Positions 1-12,805 of a DNA stretch of 64,000 nucleotides are shown here, one piece after another. Each line of letters opens with the position of its first letter. The first letter of the stretch is position 1. The DNA is from Tachypleus tridentatus (lineage: Eukaryota > Arthropoda > Merostomata > Xiphosura > Limulidae). The position numbers and the translations under genes are program-made. The stretch lies in NCBI RefSeq assembly GCF_004210375.1, contig NC_134834.1, forward strand, positions 140,897,009 through 140,961,008, written 5' to 3'. Below the pieces are notes generated by a model. The model had not been told where the DNA came from. It worked only from the letters and a program-made list of their open reading frames with translations, and ran no database searches.

Positions 1-767
1 TTACACAAGTTACCATCAGTACCACCATGGTTTTTAAAGTTATTGGTAACACACAAATTCTTGTTACCAAAGTTTTGAGACTGACATTGCCAAGGAGGTG
101 AAAACCTTATCATAGTACCTATATTGTGTCATATCTGGACCATTCCCTCCTTCCCAATACTTCAGCTGTCCATGAGGGTGATTCTTCCTTCACACCCATC
201 TCCATCCCTTCCCTTTCCGATATTTACTCCAGGTCACATCGGGATTGCTTCCTGTGGTGTTGCATGGCTCATACGACTTTCTTTCAAGGTCCCTCTTTGT
301 CTATTCCCTAGAATCTTTCCCCTTGATGTGGATTCCTGTATGTGGTTAAGGGACCTCCCAGGAAAGGTTCTGTTCTTTCAGTTTATCTCTTATAGGATCT
401 AAACATCCACCCACGTGTTTGCCATGCGTGGTGACCCATGAAGGAGAGGAGGTGATCCTGGTGGTTGAGGGGTCCAATCATAACACACCACTTTGGCCTT
501 GAATTCCTGTAGACGGGTGGCCTTGGGGTGGTCCCCTAGGGTCAGTTGGCTGGTTCACTTGGACTAGGGTCAACCAAAAAGTATTGGATGTTCTCAACAG
601 GTGTTGTGGACATTGTATTTGATGCTGGCGTTTGGGTATAGTACTCACGAAACCCTGGAGTTACTGCAGTATCCTTGTTTGGCACGGGGCTTCATGGTGG
701 GTGGGGTCAGTGGGCACTGAAATGTAGCTTCTTTGTTATGGATACTCCTCTTTCTAACAGAATAAAT

Positions 768-1800
768 TAAAATGAAAGAATTGAAAAAACAACAGATCAT
801 TGGAAAACAACCACGCATGGACGACTCTGTTGTACACTCAACATTACAGCCAAATTCTACACCTTGATTTCTGATTCTCCATTCCTTATCGGAGAAATTC
901 TTGGGGCAGATGTCTCCAATTTTCATTCAGAAGGGATTAGAGGGACTTGCTGGCTCCCCAAAGTCAGTAAAGAAGTTGCACTCTGAAGACATTTTGGTGG
1001 AAACATCTTCACCATAGCATACCAAACTCCTCTTGATATCAAAAGCCATTGAAGATATACCCATCGACGTTACTCCCCGTGCGACTTTGAATTCTTCCAG
1101 AGGAGTTACAGTTGAGAGGGATTTAAAGAGCATTCCTGAGTCAGAAATTCTTGGTGGTTTCTCCAGCCAAGGCGTTACTATGGTACGCCGAATCTTCACC
1201 CATAAAGATGGAATTATGGACCTACCAGTGTTTTGATATTAACGTTTACATCACCTCGTCCTCCTGCCACAGTCAAAGCAGATTATCTGAACTGCAAGGC
1301 ACGGCCTTACATTCCTAACACTTTCAGATGTTTCCAATGTCAGTGGTTTGTTCACTCTAAAACATCAAGTCATGGTTCTAGGGTATGTGCTCGTCCTGGT
1401 GGTAAAGTCCACGACGCTTACAAGTGCAACCTGGAACCCCCTGTGTTAATTGTAGTGGTCCATACCCTTCTCACTCTATTTCTTGCTCTAACTGGGAAGA
1501 AGATAAAGAGGTGCAACACTTAAAGACTCTTAATAACCACCTACTCAGTGGCTCGGAAATCATTGTCCCCAATTCTATCTTGGACATATGCTGCTGCACT
1601 CCATTCCACGACAACAGAGTCATTACAAAACATCTTAAGAATCTTGTGCCCTCCATAATTAAAAAGGTTGATGCATCTATGTCTACTTCCATATCTGTCC
1701 CTACCATTCCTTCCAGTGACTACCCAGTTTCGCTTCCTTCAGGCTCAAATATTTCCTCAGGTGCAATCTCTCTTGCAACTCTGTAAAGTAAATCAACCAT
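768..1800 (+). pseudogene. LINE ORF1, gag-like RNA-binding protein with zinc knuckles (broken)
   Basis: ORF1 proteins of I-type LINEs coat the element RNA. Conceptual reading in shifting frames gives a low-complexity N-terminus (about 790-1030), a region with the phrase DIPIDVTPRATLNSSRGVTV (1051-1110), a central domain ending PFVFILTF-like near 1240, and then CCHC knuckles: CFQCQWFVHSKTSSHGSRVC at about 1326-1385, followed by ARPGGKVHDAYKC, and CVNCSGPYPSHSISC around 1442-1487. Knuckle 1 has Val where Gly usually precedes His, and knuckle 2 has Pro in place of its first Cys. The frame breaks near 1230 and 1440. The same N-terminal region recurs inverted at 20.7-20.95 kb. Confidence 0.75.
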
Positions 1801-1949
1801 TCGTTCATGCCCTCAGTCATTGGAATCATTGTCCACAGACAGAGATCTACCTACCCGACCCATGGAGATTTATAGATATTCGTCCAATAAAGAAAAAAAA
1901 CGTGGTTGCAAACAGAAGATCTCCCTGCCATATTCTTCTCCACATAAAT

Positions 1950-4900
1950 AACAATGGCCACTCTGGAACTGTCGAGGTCTTCGATCAAATTTAGATGATA
2001 TTAAGGATTTGAGTAATTCTTGCCATCCCTTGTGCCTCTCCTTACAGGAAACATTTCTGAAACCTGCTGATACAATCACCCTTCAGCAATTTTCCTTGTA
2101 TAGAAATGACAGGTCATGTGATGGATGAGTACATGGTTGGGAGGCATTGCTGGTTGATCAGCATGTGCCCACCCTGTCCTTGTCAATTGATACACCCTTG
2201 GAGGCTGTAGCCATCCATGTTTCCTTGGGTCGTACCATCACTATTTGTTCTCCCCACCTACCTCCCGAAGAGATCTATAATCAGCCAGACCTTGATACAC
2301 TCACTGAGCAGTTACCATTTCCCTTTATACTACTGGGGTATTTTAATGGACATATCCCCTTTGGGGTGGTGCTAGTATTGATGGGAGGGGGTCGTGGTAT
2401 AAAGCATATGCTCTTGGACTACAACCTGTGTCTCTTCAGTACTGGTTTTTATACTTATTTTCATGCATGTAGTCAGTCTTTTATTGCTATAGTTTTTTCT
2501 ATCTGCTACCCTTCACTTTTCACTTAATGTTTTTTAGAGTCAACAGTAATCTACGAGGCAGTGATCATTTTCCTGTCATTTTGAGAGTGTTTGTCTGTGG
2601 TCGCTGCCATCCGACCAGCGTGCCTCGGCGAAAGTTGGACCAGGCTCTGGCCTTTTTTCATCACTCTCTCAAAACTTGATCCTCCCATAGTGTGTAAGCC
2701 ATCGATAGATGACTGTATGGCACCAGTAACTTACTGTATTATCCAGGCAGGTACTCAGCATATTCTTAAAACCTTGACATGTTTCCCACAATATCCTCGT
2801 TCTTGGTGGAATCCTACCTGCCACCTGACAAGAAAAGCTCAAAGATGGGCTTGGAATACCTCTCGTAATTATCCCACACTTTTATACCTCATTGCATTTC
2901 AGCAGATACGTGCACATGCTTGGGAGGTCAGACTTCAAAGCATTTCTTTACGACCAGTTCCAAAGTCATATGGGACAAAATTCGGAAGGTTAGTGACCAG
3001 TATCCTTCTGCCCCTCTTTTCAATCTTGTTCTCTGATGGCCAGGAAGTTGCTGATATCAAGAGCATCACCAATACTCTCGGCAAAATATTTTCTCATGCA
3101 TCTAGCCCTTCTGCTTTATCCCCTATCTTCTTAGCCATCAAAACATGGGTAGAACAATCGCATCTTTCCTTTCAAGCTGATCGTCTCTCTGTTGCTATAA
3201 TCGCCCCTTACACTGGTGGAACTTAAACTTGCCCTTCATCAGTCTGGCAGTACATCAGTTAGACCTGATGATATTCATTACATGATGGTGCACCATCTAT
3301 CCCCTGTCTTTGTTGCTATTCTTCTGATTGTTTTTTAAACTGGATCTGGCAGGAGAATGTTTTCCTGATGCTTGGCACCATGCTATTGTACTCCCTTTTC
3401 CTAAACCTGGGAAGGATCCCAAGATTCCTTTGAACTACCATCCAATTGCTTTGACAAGCTGTCTCTGTAAAATCTTAGAGAGGATGATTAATACTCGTCT
3501 TATTTGGTTCATCAAATCAAACATTTTCCTCTCGCCCACCAAGTGTGGGTTCTGATGACAGTGCTCCACCAGGACCACATGATTCGACTTGAAACGTCAA
3601 TCAGAGAGGCCTTTTTCAAATGACAACATCTTATATCAATATTCTTTGACATTGAGAAGGCTTATGATACAACATGGAGGTATGGCGTTTTGCGAGACCT
3701 TCATATATATGGGTACGTGGCCGTTTGCCCATTTTTATTAAAGTTTTTAAAGGACAGGAGATTCCAAGTTTGTGTGGGTTCCACACTTTCCCATTCTTTG
3801 CTACACGAACTTGGAGTCCCTCAGGGCTGTGTTTTGAGTGTTAAACTTTTCAGTATAGAGATTAACGCCATCACTGAACAACTCCCTCTTACTGTTGCAA
3901 ACGGGCTCTATGTCGACGACTTTCATATCTTATGTCAGTCGTCGAACATGAGGCATATTGAGCAGCAGCTACAGACTGCCCTCAATCATTTACTGAAGTG
4001 GATCACAGCAAAAGGCTTTAACTTATCTCTCTCTAAAACTGTTTGCATGCATTTTCGCCTGAAATCCATATTGGTGAAATTGTGCTGCCTGTGGTCCCTA
4101 AGACAAGGTTTTTGGGGCTTATCTTTGACCATAAGCTGATCTTTATACCACACATCAAACAGCTACGGGTCGAATGCACAAGAGCACTGAACATCCTTTA
4201 TGTCCTCTCTTCCACCACTTCGGGAGCAGATCGACGTTCTATGCTAAAGATATATTGTGTTCATATTCAATCGAAACTAGATTATGGATCACTGGTCTGT
4301 GGCTCTTTCAGGGCCTCGGCCTTAAAAATGTTGGACCCTGTTCATCATCAAGGACTTTGGCTCTGCACCGGGCGTTTTGCACTTCTGCAGTTCAGTTCAC
4401 AGTTTTGTGAACCTTCTTTGTACTCTGCCATTTACTAAGTGCTTCGAAATTTCGTTCCTTACCAAAGCATCTCACCTGGGGATGTGTTTTCCTTTCTTGG
4501 TGGACCAAACTTTTTCAGAACACACGATCTGCCATTACTTCTTTTGGCCTTTGTATCCAGGTGCAGTTGGATGAATTGCATCTGTTCTTGGGTAACATTG
4601 CTGTATCGACTGGTCAGCCCATCTTACCATGGCTTATTACAGTCCCCAAATGTGACATATCTTTAAGTCATCTGAGAAAAGTAGGCACTCTCGATTGGAA
4701 ATGCTGTTATTTGCTGGACATTTTGCAAACCATCCTTCCATTCCTATTTATACAGATGGTCCAAAATCAGGTGATTGTGTGGGCTTTGCCATGGTTTGTT
4801 GTGACTTGGTGGTTGTGCGCAGGATCCCCTCTGCAGCTTCTGTGTTTCCTGCTGAACTGTATGCCATTTTTCTTGCCCGAGATCACATAGAAGCTAAGCA

Positions 4901-5510
4901 GTACTCAAATTGCACTATTTATACTGATTTGCTTAGTTCTCTATAGGCCCTGGAATTGCTTCGAGTTAGATCACTCCCTGTTCTCGCCGATATTCAAAAC
5001 TGATTGGCACATTTCTCTCTAACATCTACTTCTATCCAATTTTACTGAATCCCGGGCCACGTTGGTATTCGCGTGAACGATTTAGTCAATACCACAGCTA
5101 AATCTATCTGCTCTGGCACCATCATTGCAGTGCCTGTTCCATACATGGACTATTGTCCTGTATTTAAGCTTGGCTCCGCGTCAGTTGACAGGCAACTTGA
5201 AAACAAGCTTTTCCAAATAAAACCCTCTATTGGACTGTGGCCATCTTGCTTCCATAAGGATTGGAAAGAGGAAATTGTTATAACTAGACTAGACGTTGGT
5301 TACAGATTTTAACTCATCGTTTTCTTTCATCTGGGACTGATGCACGAATGTGCTGTCTGTGTAACACTGAAGTCATAATAAGCAACATTTCACTATCTTG
5401 CTGTCGTTATGACTCTCAACAATGGCACCATTTTAAACGTGTTCTGTCCCAAGGTTTATTCATAACGTTAGACAGTGTTATTGGCAATGGTGATACTATT
5501 TTTTAATGGT
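1950..5510 (+). pseudogene. LINE ORF2: endonuclease, reverse transcriptase, RNase H (broken)
   Basis: An APE-type endonuclease starts near 1955 (WNCRGL-like, then SLQETFLKPADT at about 2035-2070) and reaches LLGYFNGHIPFG near 2325-2360, where functional copies have GDFNAH. Reverse transcriptase begins around 3370 with LPFPKPGKDPKIPLNYHPIA and ITSCLCKILERMI; it has GVPQGCVLS at about 3814-3840 and the active site YVDDF at 3909-3923. RNase H shows YTDGPKSGD at about 4751-4780 and PGHVGIRVND at 5053-5082. The C-terminal region has a Cys/His cluster (CCLCNTE-like, about 5345-5375). Many stops and frame changes make this a dead copy. Known role of the family: target-primed reverse transcription in the nucleus. 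Confidence 0.85.
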
Positions 5511-6007
5511 ATTTAAGTTTCTTATTTATACATTAGACCTTTTTAATGTGATTTTCTTTTAAGAATCAAAGTACATCTATATTGATTTGAAATTAGAAAA
5601 TGGCCATAAAGTCAAATTACTCGAAACCAGGACTGGAAAGGCCAACTTGAGGTGACTAACGTTACTGTTTGAACTACCCGTTAGTTATCCTAGAGAATTA
5701 TAATTAAAATTTTGCTGCAAGTCTTTTAAAACTTTTATTACTTTACTTTCTGAAAATGACCATAAAGTCAAATAACTCGAAACTACGACTGGAAAGGCCA
5801 ACTTCAAGTGACTAACGCTGGTTTTTAAACTTACCTGTTAGTCTTCCTGGCGTGTTATAATAATTACAAATATGCTACAGAAAGCCCTTTACAACTTGTA
5901 CTACTGTAGTTTTTCTCTTATTGCAGTAGACTAAGGGTAAAAATTGGATTTAATTCTATTTATGTTTTTAATTCAAAAAATAAACTTTGTTTTGTTTTAC
6001 CGTAATT

Positions 6008-7350
6008 TCTCCACTTCCTGTCTATTTGTTTGATGTTTCTCTTCTCCAGTTTGAACATAACCAGGATAATGATGATCTTGACTGACCATTCGTCTGCCAG
6101 AGTCTGCTCTAGACTGAGCAGCCATAGGTGAAGAAAATCTTTACCTAATCTCTTCCTTGGCATGAATTAGCAGACATACTCTTTTCACTCTCTTTCTTCT
6201 GTGTCTTGATTATTCCTGTACTTTACTACTGAAATCAATATGCAGTATTACTGCCTGGTATTATTGTCCAATGAGAACTTGTTTTCCCAAACAACAGCTT
6301 TTGGTAAAACTGCAGTTAAGTCTACAGATTTGCAGTTTGATTCCCTTTAATGGCTTTGCTATAAAACATACACACAAACTAACAACTTTTCTATTTGACA
6401 TTTTTTCTTTCCTTAAAATCTTTATTCATTTTTTTCCCCTCAATTCTCAGTCACTGTAATCTTTTATGTGCTTGGGAATAGATCCCTTAACTTCAATGCT
6501 CCAATTTCTGTCTCTTTTTTTCTCTCTCTCTCTCTTTTCTTGCATTACATCTTGTCACTTCAGTTTATTTCTGAAGCAGTTCACCATGCTCTAGAAGGGT
6601 TTTCTAAAGATATTTGTTCTCTTTTCATCACATCAGTTCATATGATTCTTTTGCTCTGTCCCTTCTTATTTAGATCCCCTCCTGTTGGGACAAGATACTC
6701 TTTCATGTGAAGTTCACATTCTTCACTCATATCACCATGACAATTGTTGGAGTCCTTTTCCTTAGCTGAAAATCTTCAGTGGTATTCCTGAGGCAGCCTG
6801 GCATCAGTCTTTCTTTTTTATTTTGTTTTTTTTTTCATTTTTCTCGGCTTTGCCTACATGTTCCTGATTTACGGCTGCTCAATCCATTTCTTCCCTTTTC
6901 ATCCCAACTTTCTAATTTCATTCTTCATGTCATGGCCTTGTTTATCTTACTGATGATTATATTATTAAGACTGGCCCACTAAGTGTATCTGTAACTATTT
7001 GCATTTGACATTTGTGTAAGTTCTCATACACAACCTTTCTCTCCACTTTCTGGTTTTCTTTCCTCATTACCATGATCCCATTTTCTCTTGTATCTCAAGG
7101 ATGTGATTTTGGATCACTTAGCCAGTAATGCTATCAGGAAAGTATTTTCCCCATTCGAAGTAATACCTCTGTTCATTTATTGTCTCCAAGAAGACCAGGC
7201 ACTAGCATCCAGTTACTGAGTTGTTATCTCTTAAACACTTTCTTGTCATCTCTCAGTTCAATATAGAAGATTTTTTTGTCTCTTGTGGTATTTTTCACAT
7301 GTTCTGTTGATAAAAAGGTCATCATATTTGACACCTTTTTGCATAGTCCA
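6008..7350 (-). repeat. Left arm of a 1,343-bp inverted duplication
   Basis: This arm is the reverse complement of 12806-14148. Both arms are 1,343 bp, and sampled stretches differ at only a few percent of sites; for example, 6241-6302 differs from its partner at two positions. Its borders cut a LINE 3' UTR on the left (6007) and a SINE on the right (about 7361), so this arm looks like the inserted copy. It carries no recognisable gene. It contains a CT-rich tract (6512-6540) and a decayed tRNA-like SINE stretch around 6300-6385. Confidence 0.9.
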
Positions 7351-7360
7351 TAGTCCAAGA

Positions 7361-7541
7361 TAGTCATCACCACCCACCGTCAACTCTTGAGCTACTCTTT
7401 TACCAACGAATAATGGGATTGACCGTGACATTATAATGCCCCCACGGCGAAAAGGGCGAGCATGTTTGGTGCGACGGGGATTCGAGCCCGCGACCCTCGG
7501 ATTACGAGTCAAACGTCTTAACCCACCTGGTCATGCCGTGC
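7361..7541 (-). mobile_element. tRNA-Thr-derived SINE (family 1), 3'-truncated
   Basis: Read on the minus strand, it has the tRNA-like head with the TTCGAATCCC-type B box (GGGATTCGAGCCC here in plus orientation), then the body ending GGGTGGTGATGACTA. The tail half is missing: the homology stops where the inverted-duplication arm begins. Confidence 0.85.
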
Positions 7542-7650
7542 TGAGTTTGATAAAGACCTTTGCAATTAGTGCAACTGTTTTCCTCTGTAAAATCAAATTA
7601 ACTTGGAAAAGACAACTTTTAATAATCGCAGAGTATAAGTGAAAGAAAAA

Positions 7651-7768
7651 GTTTGTGTTTTTCTTACAGCAAAGCCACATCGGGCTATCTGCTCAGCCCA
7701 CCGAGGGAATCGAACCCGTGATTTTAGCGTTGTAAATCCGGAGACATATCGCTGTACTAGCATGGGAC
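7651..7768 (-). mobile_element. tRNA-like SINE, family 2
   Basis: On the minus strand it reads from a tRNA-like head with an intact B box (GGTTCGATTCCC) into GGTGGGCTGAGCAGATAGCC and the tail GTGGCTTTGCTGTAAGAAAA. The same layout recurs at 15.9, 43.8 and 53.7 kb. It shares the GATAGCC...GCTTTG tail with SINE family 1 but has a different head. Confidence 0.75.
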
Positions 7769-7769
7769 A

Positions 7770-10440
7770 AAAAAAAGTGCAATCTTTGATAAAGTTTTAA
7801 AAATAGCTTTAAACATATTCTTTGGAATACTGAGTTCGAAAAGATTCAGAATGAATTACTTCATTATAGACAGTACTGTATTTCCTAAACACTACGACTT
7901 ATTGTAGCGTTTCAACTAGACTGACAGCAACAGTAACATATGCACCTTTTACTTTTTCTGTGATATCAAATGTTACGAGGTGTACTGTTTCTCAGATTAA
8001 TTAATAAGTAGTTACTTAGATCGCAGGAAGAATGCAACTCGGTCTCTATACTTGAAAGTTACAGTACACTGTAGTGATATAAAAGTCTGCCAATTATTCC
8101 TATTATGACTAGCAACCAATTGAGTCTTAATTTCCCTAGAGTTTAATGCGTGCGCGCAAAAAAGTTTTAAATGTGAAATGCTTTATCGTGGAGGATGTTT
8201 TTTTATTCTGTTTTCAATCTAGCAATGAAGACTTGGCAAGACTCCACTTACTACCACGTTTGTCAATGGAGATTCTCAGCTGTAACATGGGAGAATACGG
8301 ACATTTCTTAGTGATCTCCATGGAGGATAAAGGCATGAATAAGATTCTGAAGAAAATGAGTGACAGTTTAAATCATCATGTTTCCATGGCATACAAAATT
8401 GTGTCACAGAATGTTTAGCATTCAGTCCCAATTTACTGTTATTGAAGATTGTCCTCTGCCACAACTGACCAGTTGAGATCATCCAGATGAACAAAAATAC
8501 TTGGAGTGACACTGCTTGTTTATTGAAGGAATGTCACATGTTGGTACTACAGAAATAAAATGCGAGCTCACCTTCAGTTGGACCATGGTTTTAGAGCCCT
8601 AAGTACTTCATCAAGGTTCTTTTGTTGAAGGACTACAGAAAAAAGTCTTCCAACAATACCGTGGAAATACTCCCTTCCCTTTTAACAAACAAAAACTTAG
8701 CGGGATAAGAAAGGGTGGCTACCAATGACCTCATTTATCTAACAATATCACATACTACCTTTTTAATTTGGTGAATAAATCACACGTTCAGTACACACTA
8801 ATAAAGCCATAAAACCAGCACTGGCCAAGCAAACTCAAGAACAGTGATATTAAAAATCCACCTGGGCTGCTTAAGATCTTAGTCTGATGAAAGAGAACAA
8901 TGCGATTGTGACCTGAAAGCTAATTTCATAGAATGCCACTCTATTAAGCATCGTAAAAAGTCTAATTTTAGATTTCCCACGTTTTCTTCCTCTTTTTTGC
9001 CACTCTCCTGGTTTCTGCTTAGATAGTTGTATTTTGATTTGCTCATATGCAAAACTATTTAATCAAGTAATTTAATACTATATTAATCCAGTGTTTAACT
9101 TATATTTTACCTTATTTTTTATAGGGCTTTAAATAGCTTGTACGTAAATACGTATTGTTATTGACGGTAATTTTCATTGTACTTTAAAAGGATGGAACTA
9201 TTTTTCCATTGTGTGGTTTTACTTTAGTGTTTATTTTCATGCCTTGAAAAGTTTAGTTCATGTACACAATTACTTTTAGTTTTCATTGTACATCAATGTA
9301 TTTGAAAGCTTTTCCTTGTATTTGTACTTGACTGTTTGTGGGATACATGAACATTTTTGTCACATTTGCAAGTCTTGTGCATTCTCTTGACGTGTATTCA
9401 GTGCAATCCTGTTACACTAACTGATTAACGTTTTTTGCCAAATCACTTTTTAACTGGTGTTTAATTGAAAGTTGGCTTGAGAACAAGCTTAACATAAGAG
9501 TAGTTTGTGATTGGAAAATACTACATATTTAACTCGCTTCTAACATACATTTTATATTTTTAAAATATTACAATTTTTCTACAGTTGTAACTCAATACAT
9601 AATAAATTCGTCTGACGTAAAACAGAAGTTAGTTTTTTGATATCAATGTCTCATTATGAAAACTATCTGCCATTTCTGTTCTACAAAAACCAGTGAATAT
9701 AGTATTGTTTTACGACTGCTATGTGTTGCAAAAGTATTTCTTTATTTTCTAATTGTTTAATTTTTTTCACAGACATGCTTCTATTTTGAAGATTTCATAC
9801 TTTTATAGTCTCATCCATGTTTCAAATACACCTAGTTTGCTGTTGTGGATTCTAAGTTTTCTTTTGTGCAAACAGTTTATCATCTTGTAAAGTTTATATG
9901 AACTCAACTTTTGTAACACTAATTTCTTCATTTACTATTTTACTTAAACAGTTTGTCCTTTTTAATTCCACCACAATCTAACAGTTTACCTTTCAGCAAA
10001 CATTTCAGAAAAAAGATTACTTACTTTTGTTAAACTTTATGGTAGGCCCTTTGATTTCACCTGTAACATAAGTTATATTTGTCTTTCCACACAAATGAAA
10101 TATATCTAGATTTTCCAATCTGAAGCTTTCACTTTCATTTTTTTCACTCAGAAATGCAAAAAGTTAACATTTTCCATATCTGAAAATTTACTTCTGATAA
10201 ATAGTTAATGTGAACTGTGCTAGTGCATGATGTCATCTTGTAATGGTAGTTCTCTGCCAATAGAAGGGTGACAAAACCTCTTGTGTTGTGGCTTCCCTCA
10301 GGCACTTGTGCTTGCATTAACTTCGTTTTTAAATCAGGCAAAAATAAAGTGCACTGGAAGGTGTGAAGTGAGTGTTTATTAGAAATACATGTTTAAGTAA
10401 AGAAAGTATTAATTTTAGGGATGATACTTCATCATACATA
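7770..10440. other. AT-rich non-coding stretch, nothing recognised
   Basis: No domain, splice-bounded exon or repeat family could be recognised. The 90-codon open stretch at 8146-8418 has no recognisable motifs or flanking splice sites and is probably chance. Confidence 0.5.
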
Positions 10441-12805
10441 GAACAACCACAATTTCACATTAAAATTATGGAAAGGCAAAGGTGCAGATACTAAACTCAG
10501 ATGAGCTCCTTTGAGAAAGTGCCCATAGACTCCAACATTTGATAGAGGTGACACACCAGTGGGAGACCACATCTTCTACTATCCAGGGTATATTTGTGCC
10601 TGGACAGAAATAGAATGAAAGACAAAATAAGCCCTTATTATTTCAGGATGGGTGGAACATTTGCCTGACCAACAAAGCATACTAGTAACTGGCAAGCTAA
10701 GAAATGTACTGTGGTTAATTAAGACATAATCAGACCATGACTTCACTTTATAGATAGAAGTGTGAAGAACCCATCCCACTGTAGGTGGAAGGCATATTAG
10801 TTGTCTGAGTGGTGATCACATTGCACACATTAATTGAGGAATTCTTCAATATACACTATCCCAGTAGCTACAAACTGGTAACTGGCAAGGGCCTTCCACA
10901 CTCCACTTGAATGTGGGGAGGAGATTTATGTTTGGGAAACCTGGAGAAATGCCTGCTGGAAAGGTCTTTTACTGGAGAAAATGAAATGAGTGACTGCAAA
11001 ACTATATATTTCATAGTCAGCAAGCATAAACCAAAAATGTATCCATTCACTTCCCTAGTGACAGTTTTTTCCAATATGGATTGGGAAATTAAGTAATTTT
11101 GATAGTATGAAGATACATATACTAGTCCTGTAGAACACCCTACATAAACAGTGGGTAATGGTGGTGGAGCCATGGTGGATGGGGTGAGTACTTTCCATTA
11201 CTCTTGGCCTAATGAAGAGTTTGGAAGAGAAGCATACCTTAAGAGGCTACACCAGCCATCTTGTGGGATCCTATAAAAGAGAAGAGAGTAATGGAGAATT
11301 AAATGTACTTACCCTCCTCAAAAATGGTATGTGTACTGAAGAAGAGTAACTAGAAATGGATGAAATCTTGCCAGAGATGAAACAGCCAAACAATGAAGAT
11401 AATGGGAGACAAATGTGTGGAAATTTGCCCACATGTGAGCCTGAAGGATCTCATCAAAGGGAGTGCAAAAATTGTGTATCACAAGAGAGTGATACACATG
11501 TTGTATCTGTAAGAATGAAATGTGAAAGAACCTGCAAGCATCAATATCTTTGGCTAAGTGCAGAAAATGATAAATCCATCCTATAAGGGTAGAAAGCAAG
11601 AGGTCCCTTAATGGAGAGGTGTCTCAAGTTAAAAAGTAACAAACGTAAGAATCTGAATGAGCAACGAGGCAAGAACCTGAAGGGAGTGAGATACAAGTCA
11701 AACACTAGGCACCTTCCAGAACAACCAGTCTTCAGAAGAAAGGTCTGGTTGAGGTGGAGGAGAAAAATAAGTTTGGTGTTGAAAGAAGTGATGAAGACTT
11801 CAATGAGAGCTGTGCAATTAGAAACAAACACAATGTAATGTATAAAGGTGAAGAGATCATTCTGCAGTTAGAATTCTGTCCAACCAAGAGAGATGATCAG
11901 GCACAAATTCAGAACCACCAGCAAATGACAAACCATTATACAAATTCAATGAGCTCAAGATAGTAGGTACAATACAAGAAGCAAACAGTTTTGGAGTAGC
12001 ACCCATCATGGCTGACATAAGAAATGATTGTGAAATATACTGGATCAGGAACAATCAATCCACATGAAAGAGGAGGAAATAGAAATATGCCCAAGTGATC
12101 ACAGAAGTTCGAAAATGCTCGAAACCAAGTTGATGTTTAGATGCACATGCTTGACAGAAAAGCAATTTTAACAAAATGGAAATTTGAATGGGGTAAGAAA
12201 GGTATGCCCACTTTGATATAGGTATGGTCAAGCCATGAAGGCAAGTCCTCAAAAAGAGGAGGAGATGGCACACAGTCAATGATAATGGATCCCAAGAAAA
12301 GTTTTACTGTCCCACAATGTCTGTTGAATGAGGCAAATATGAGGGCCTAAGGGAATGAGTGGTGTGAGGGGAGCAAGAGTCCCTACAATCAAAGTAACCT
12401 CTCACACAGTGCATAAATAAGAAGTTCAAATCTTGGTGATAGGATATTTCATTGCTTGCAGCCAAAGTGGTGAAAGCTATTTCCAACTGAGATGATGAAG
12501 AGTTGAAGAACATATCCAGATGTAACAAATATTGGATACACATCAGAAAATATCTGGAATGCTTGAAAGCCAGACTCCTACAGCAGAGAGACAGGAAAGA
12601 AAGAGACCTTATAAGTAGGGGGTAAGAAAAAGCCAATCATCCAAGTAATAATGCAACCTCAACTCCAATCTGAGAACATGTGGAGTGAGTGCCACATGAC
12701 TCAATGAAGACAGAAGGAGCATATACACTGCCAAAAGGAAAAACAGAACTTGAAGACTTGATCTCTTTGAACAAAATAAAGGAAATATCTGAAGGATGGA
12801 GCAAT
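10440..12805. other. Unclassified purine-rich, stop-poor block
   Basis: Base composition shifts to purine-rich (AAAGG/GAAG-rich on the plus strand) and both strands carry several open stretches of 65-110 codons, without any domain I know. The minus-strand readings are rich in Leu, Phe, Ser and His, as expected from reading the complement of purine-rich DNA. Similar-textured blocks occur at 17.9-19.5, 22.6-24.0 and 35.1-35.8 kb. The block runs without a break into the right inverted-duplication arm. It could be an old unclassified repeat or long non-coding transcript. Confidence 0.4.

Larger units (their letters stand above)
1..6007 (+). mobile_element. I-clade non-LTR retrotransposon (LINE), copy 1, near full length, decayed
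   Basis: Element order on the plus strand is 5' UTR (to about 760), a gag-like ORF1 with zinc knuckles, then ORF2 with endonuclease, reverse transcriptase, RNase H and a Cys/His tail, then a 3' UTR (about 5510-6007). All reading frames are broken by stops and frameshifts. The presence of RNase H and CCHC knuckles favours the I/Nimb/Loa group over jockey proper. The last ~120 bp of the 3' end, present in the minus-strand copy at 19.5 kb, are missing: the sequence stops matching at 6007, exactly where the left arm of an inverted duplication begins. The left end may lie outside the window. Confidence 0.85.

Noticed and set aside
5960-6163. 67-codon frame repeated at 13993-14202 as a conserved small gene
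   Set aside because: The two copies match because they lie in the arms of the inverted duplication, not because of protein conservation. Synonymous sites are not favoured.
8146-8418. 90-codon open frame as a gene
   Set aside because: No domain, no splice sites, no codon signal and no start context. Frames of this length are expected by chance.
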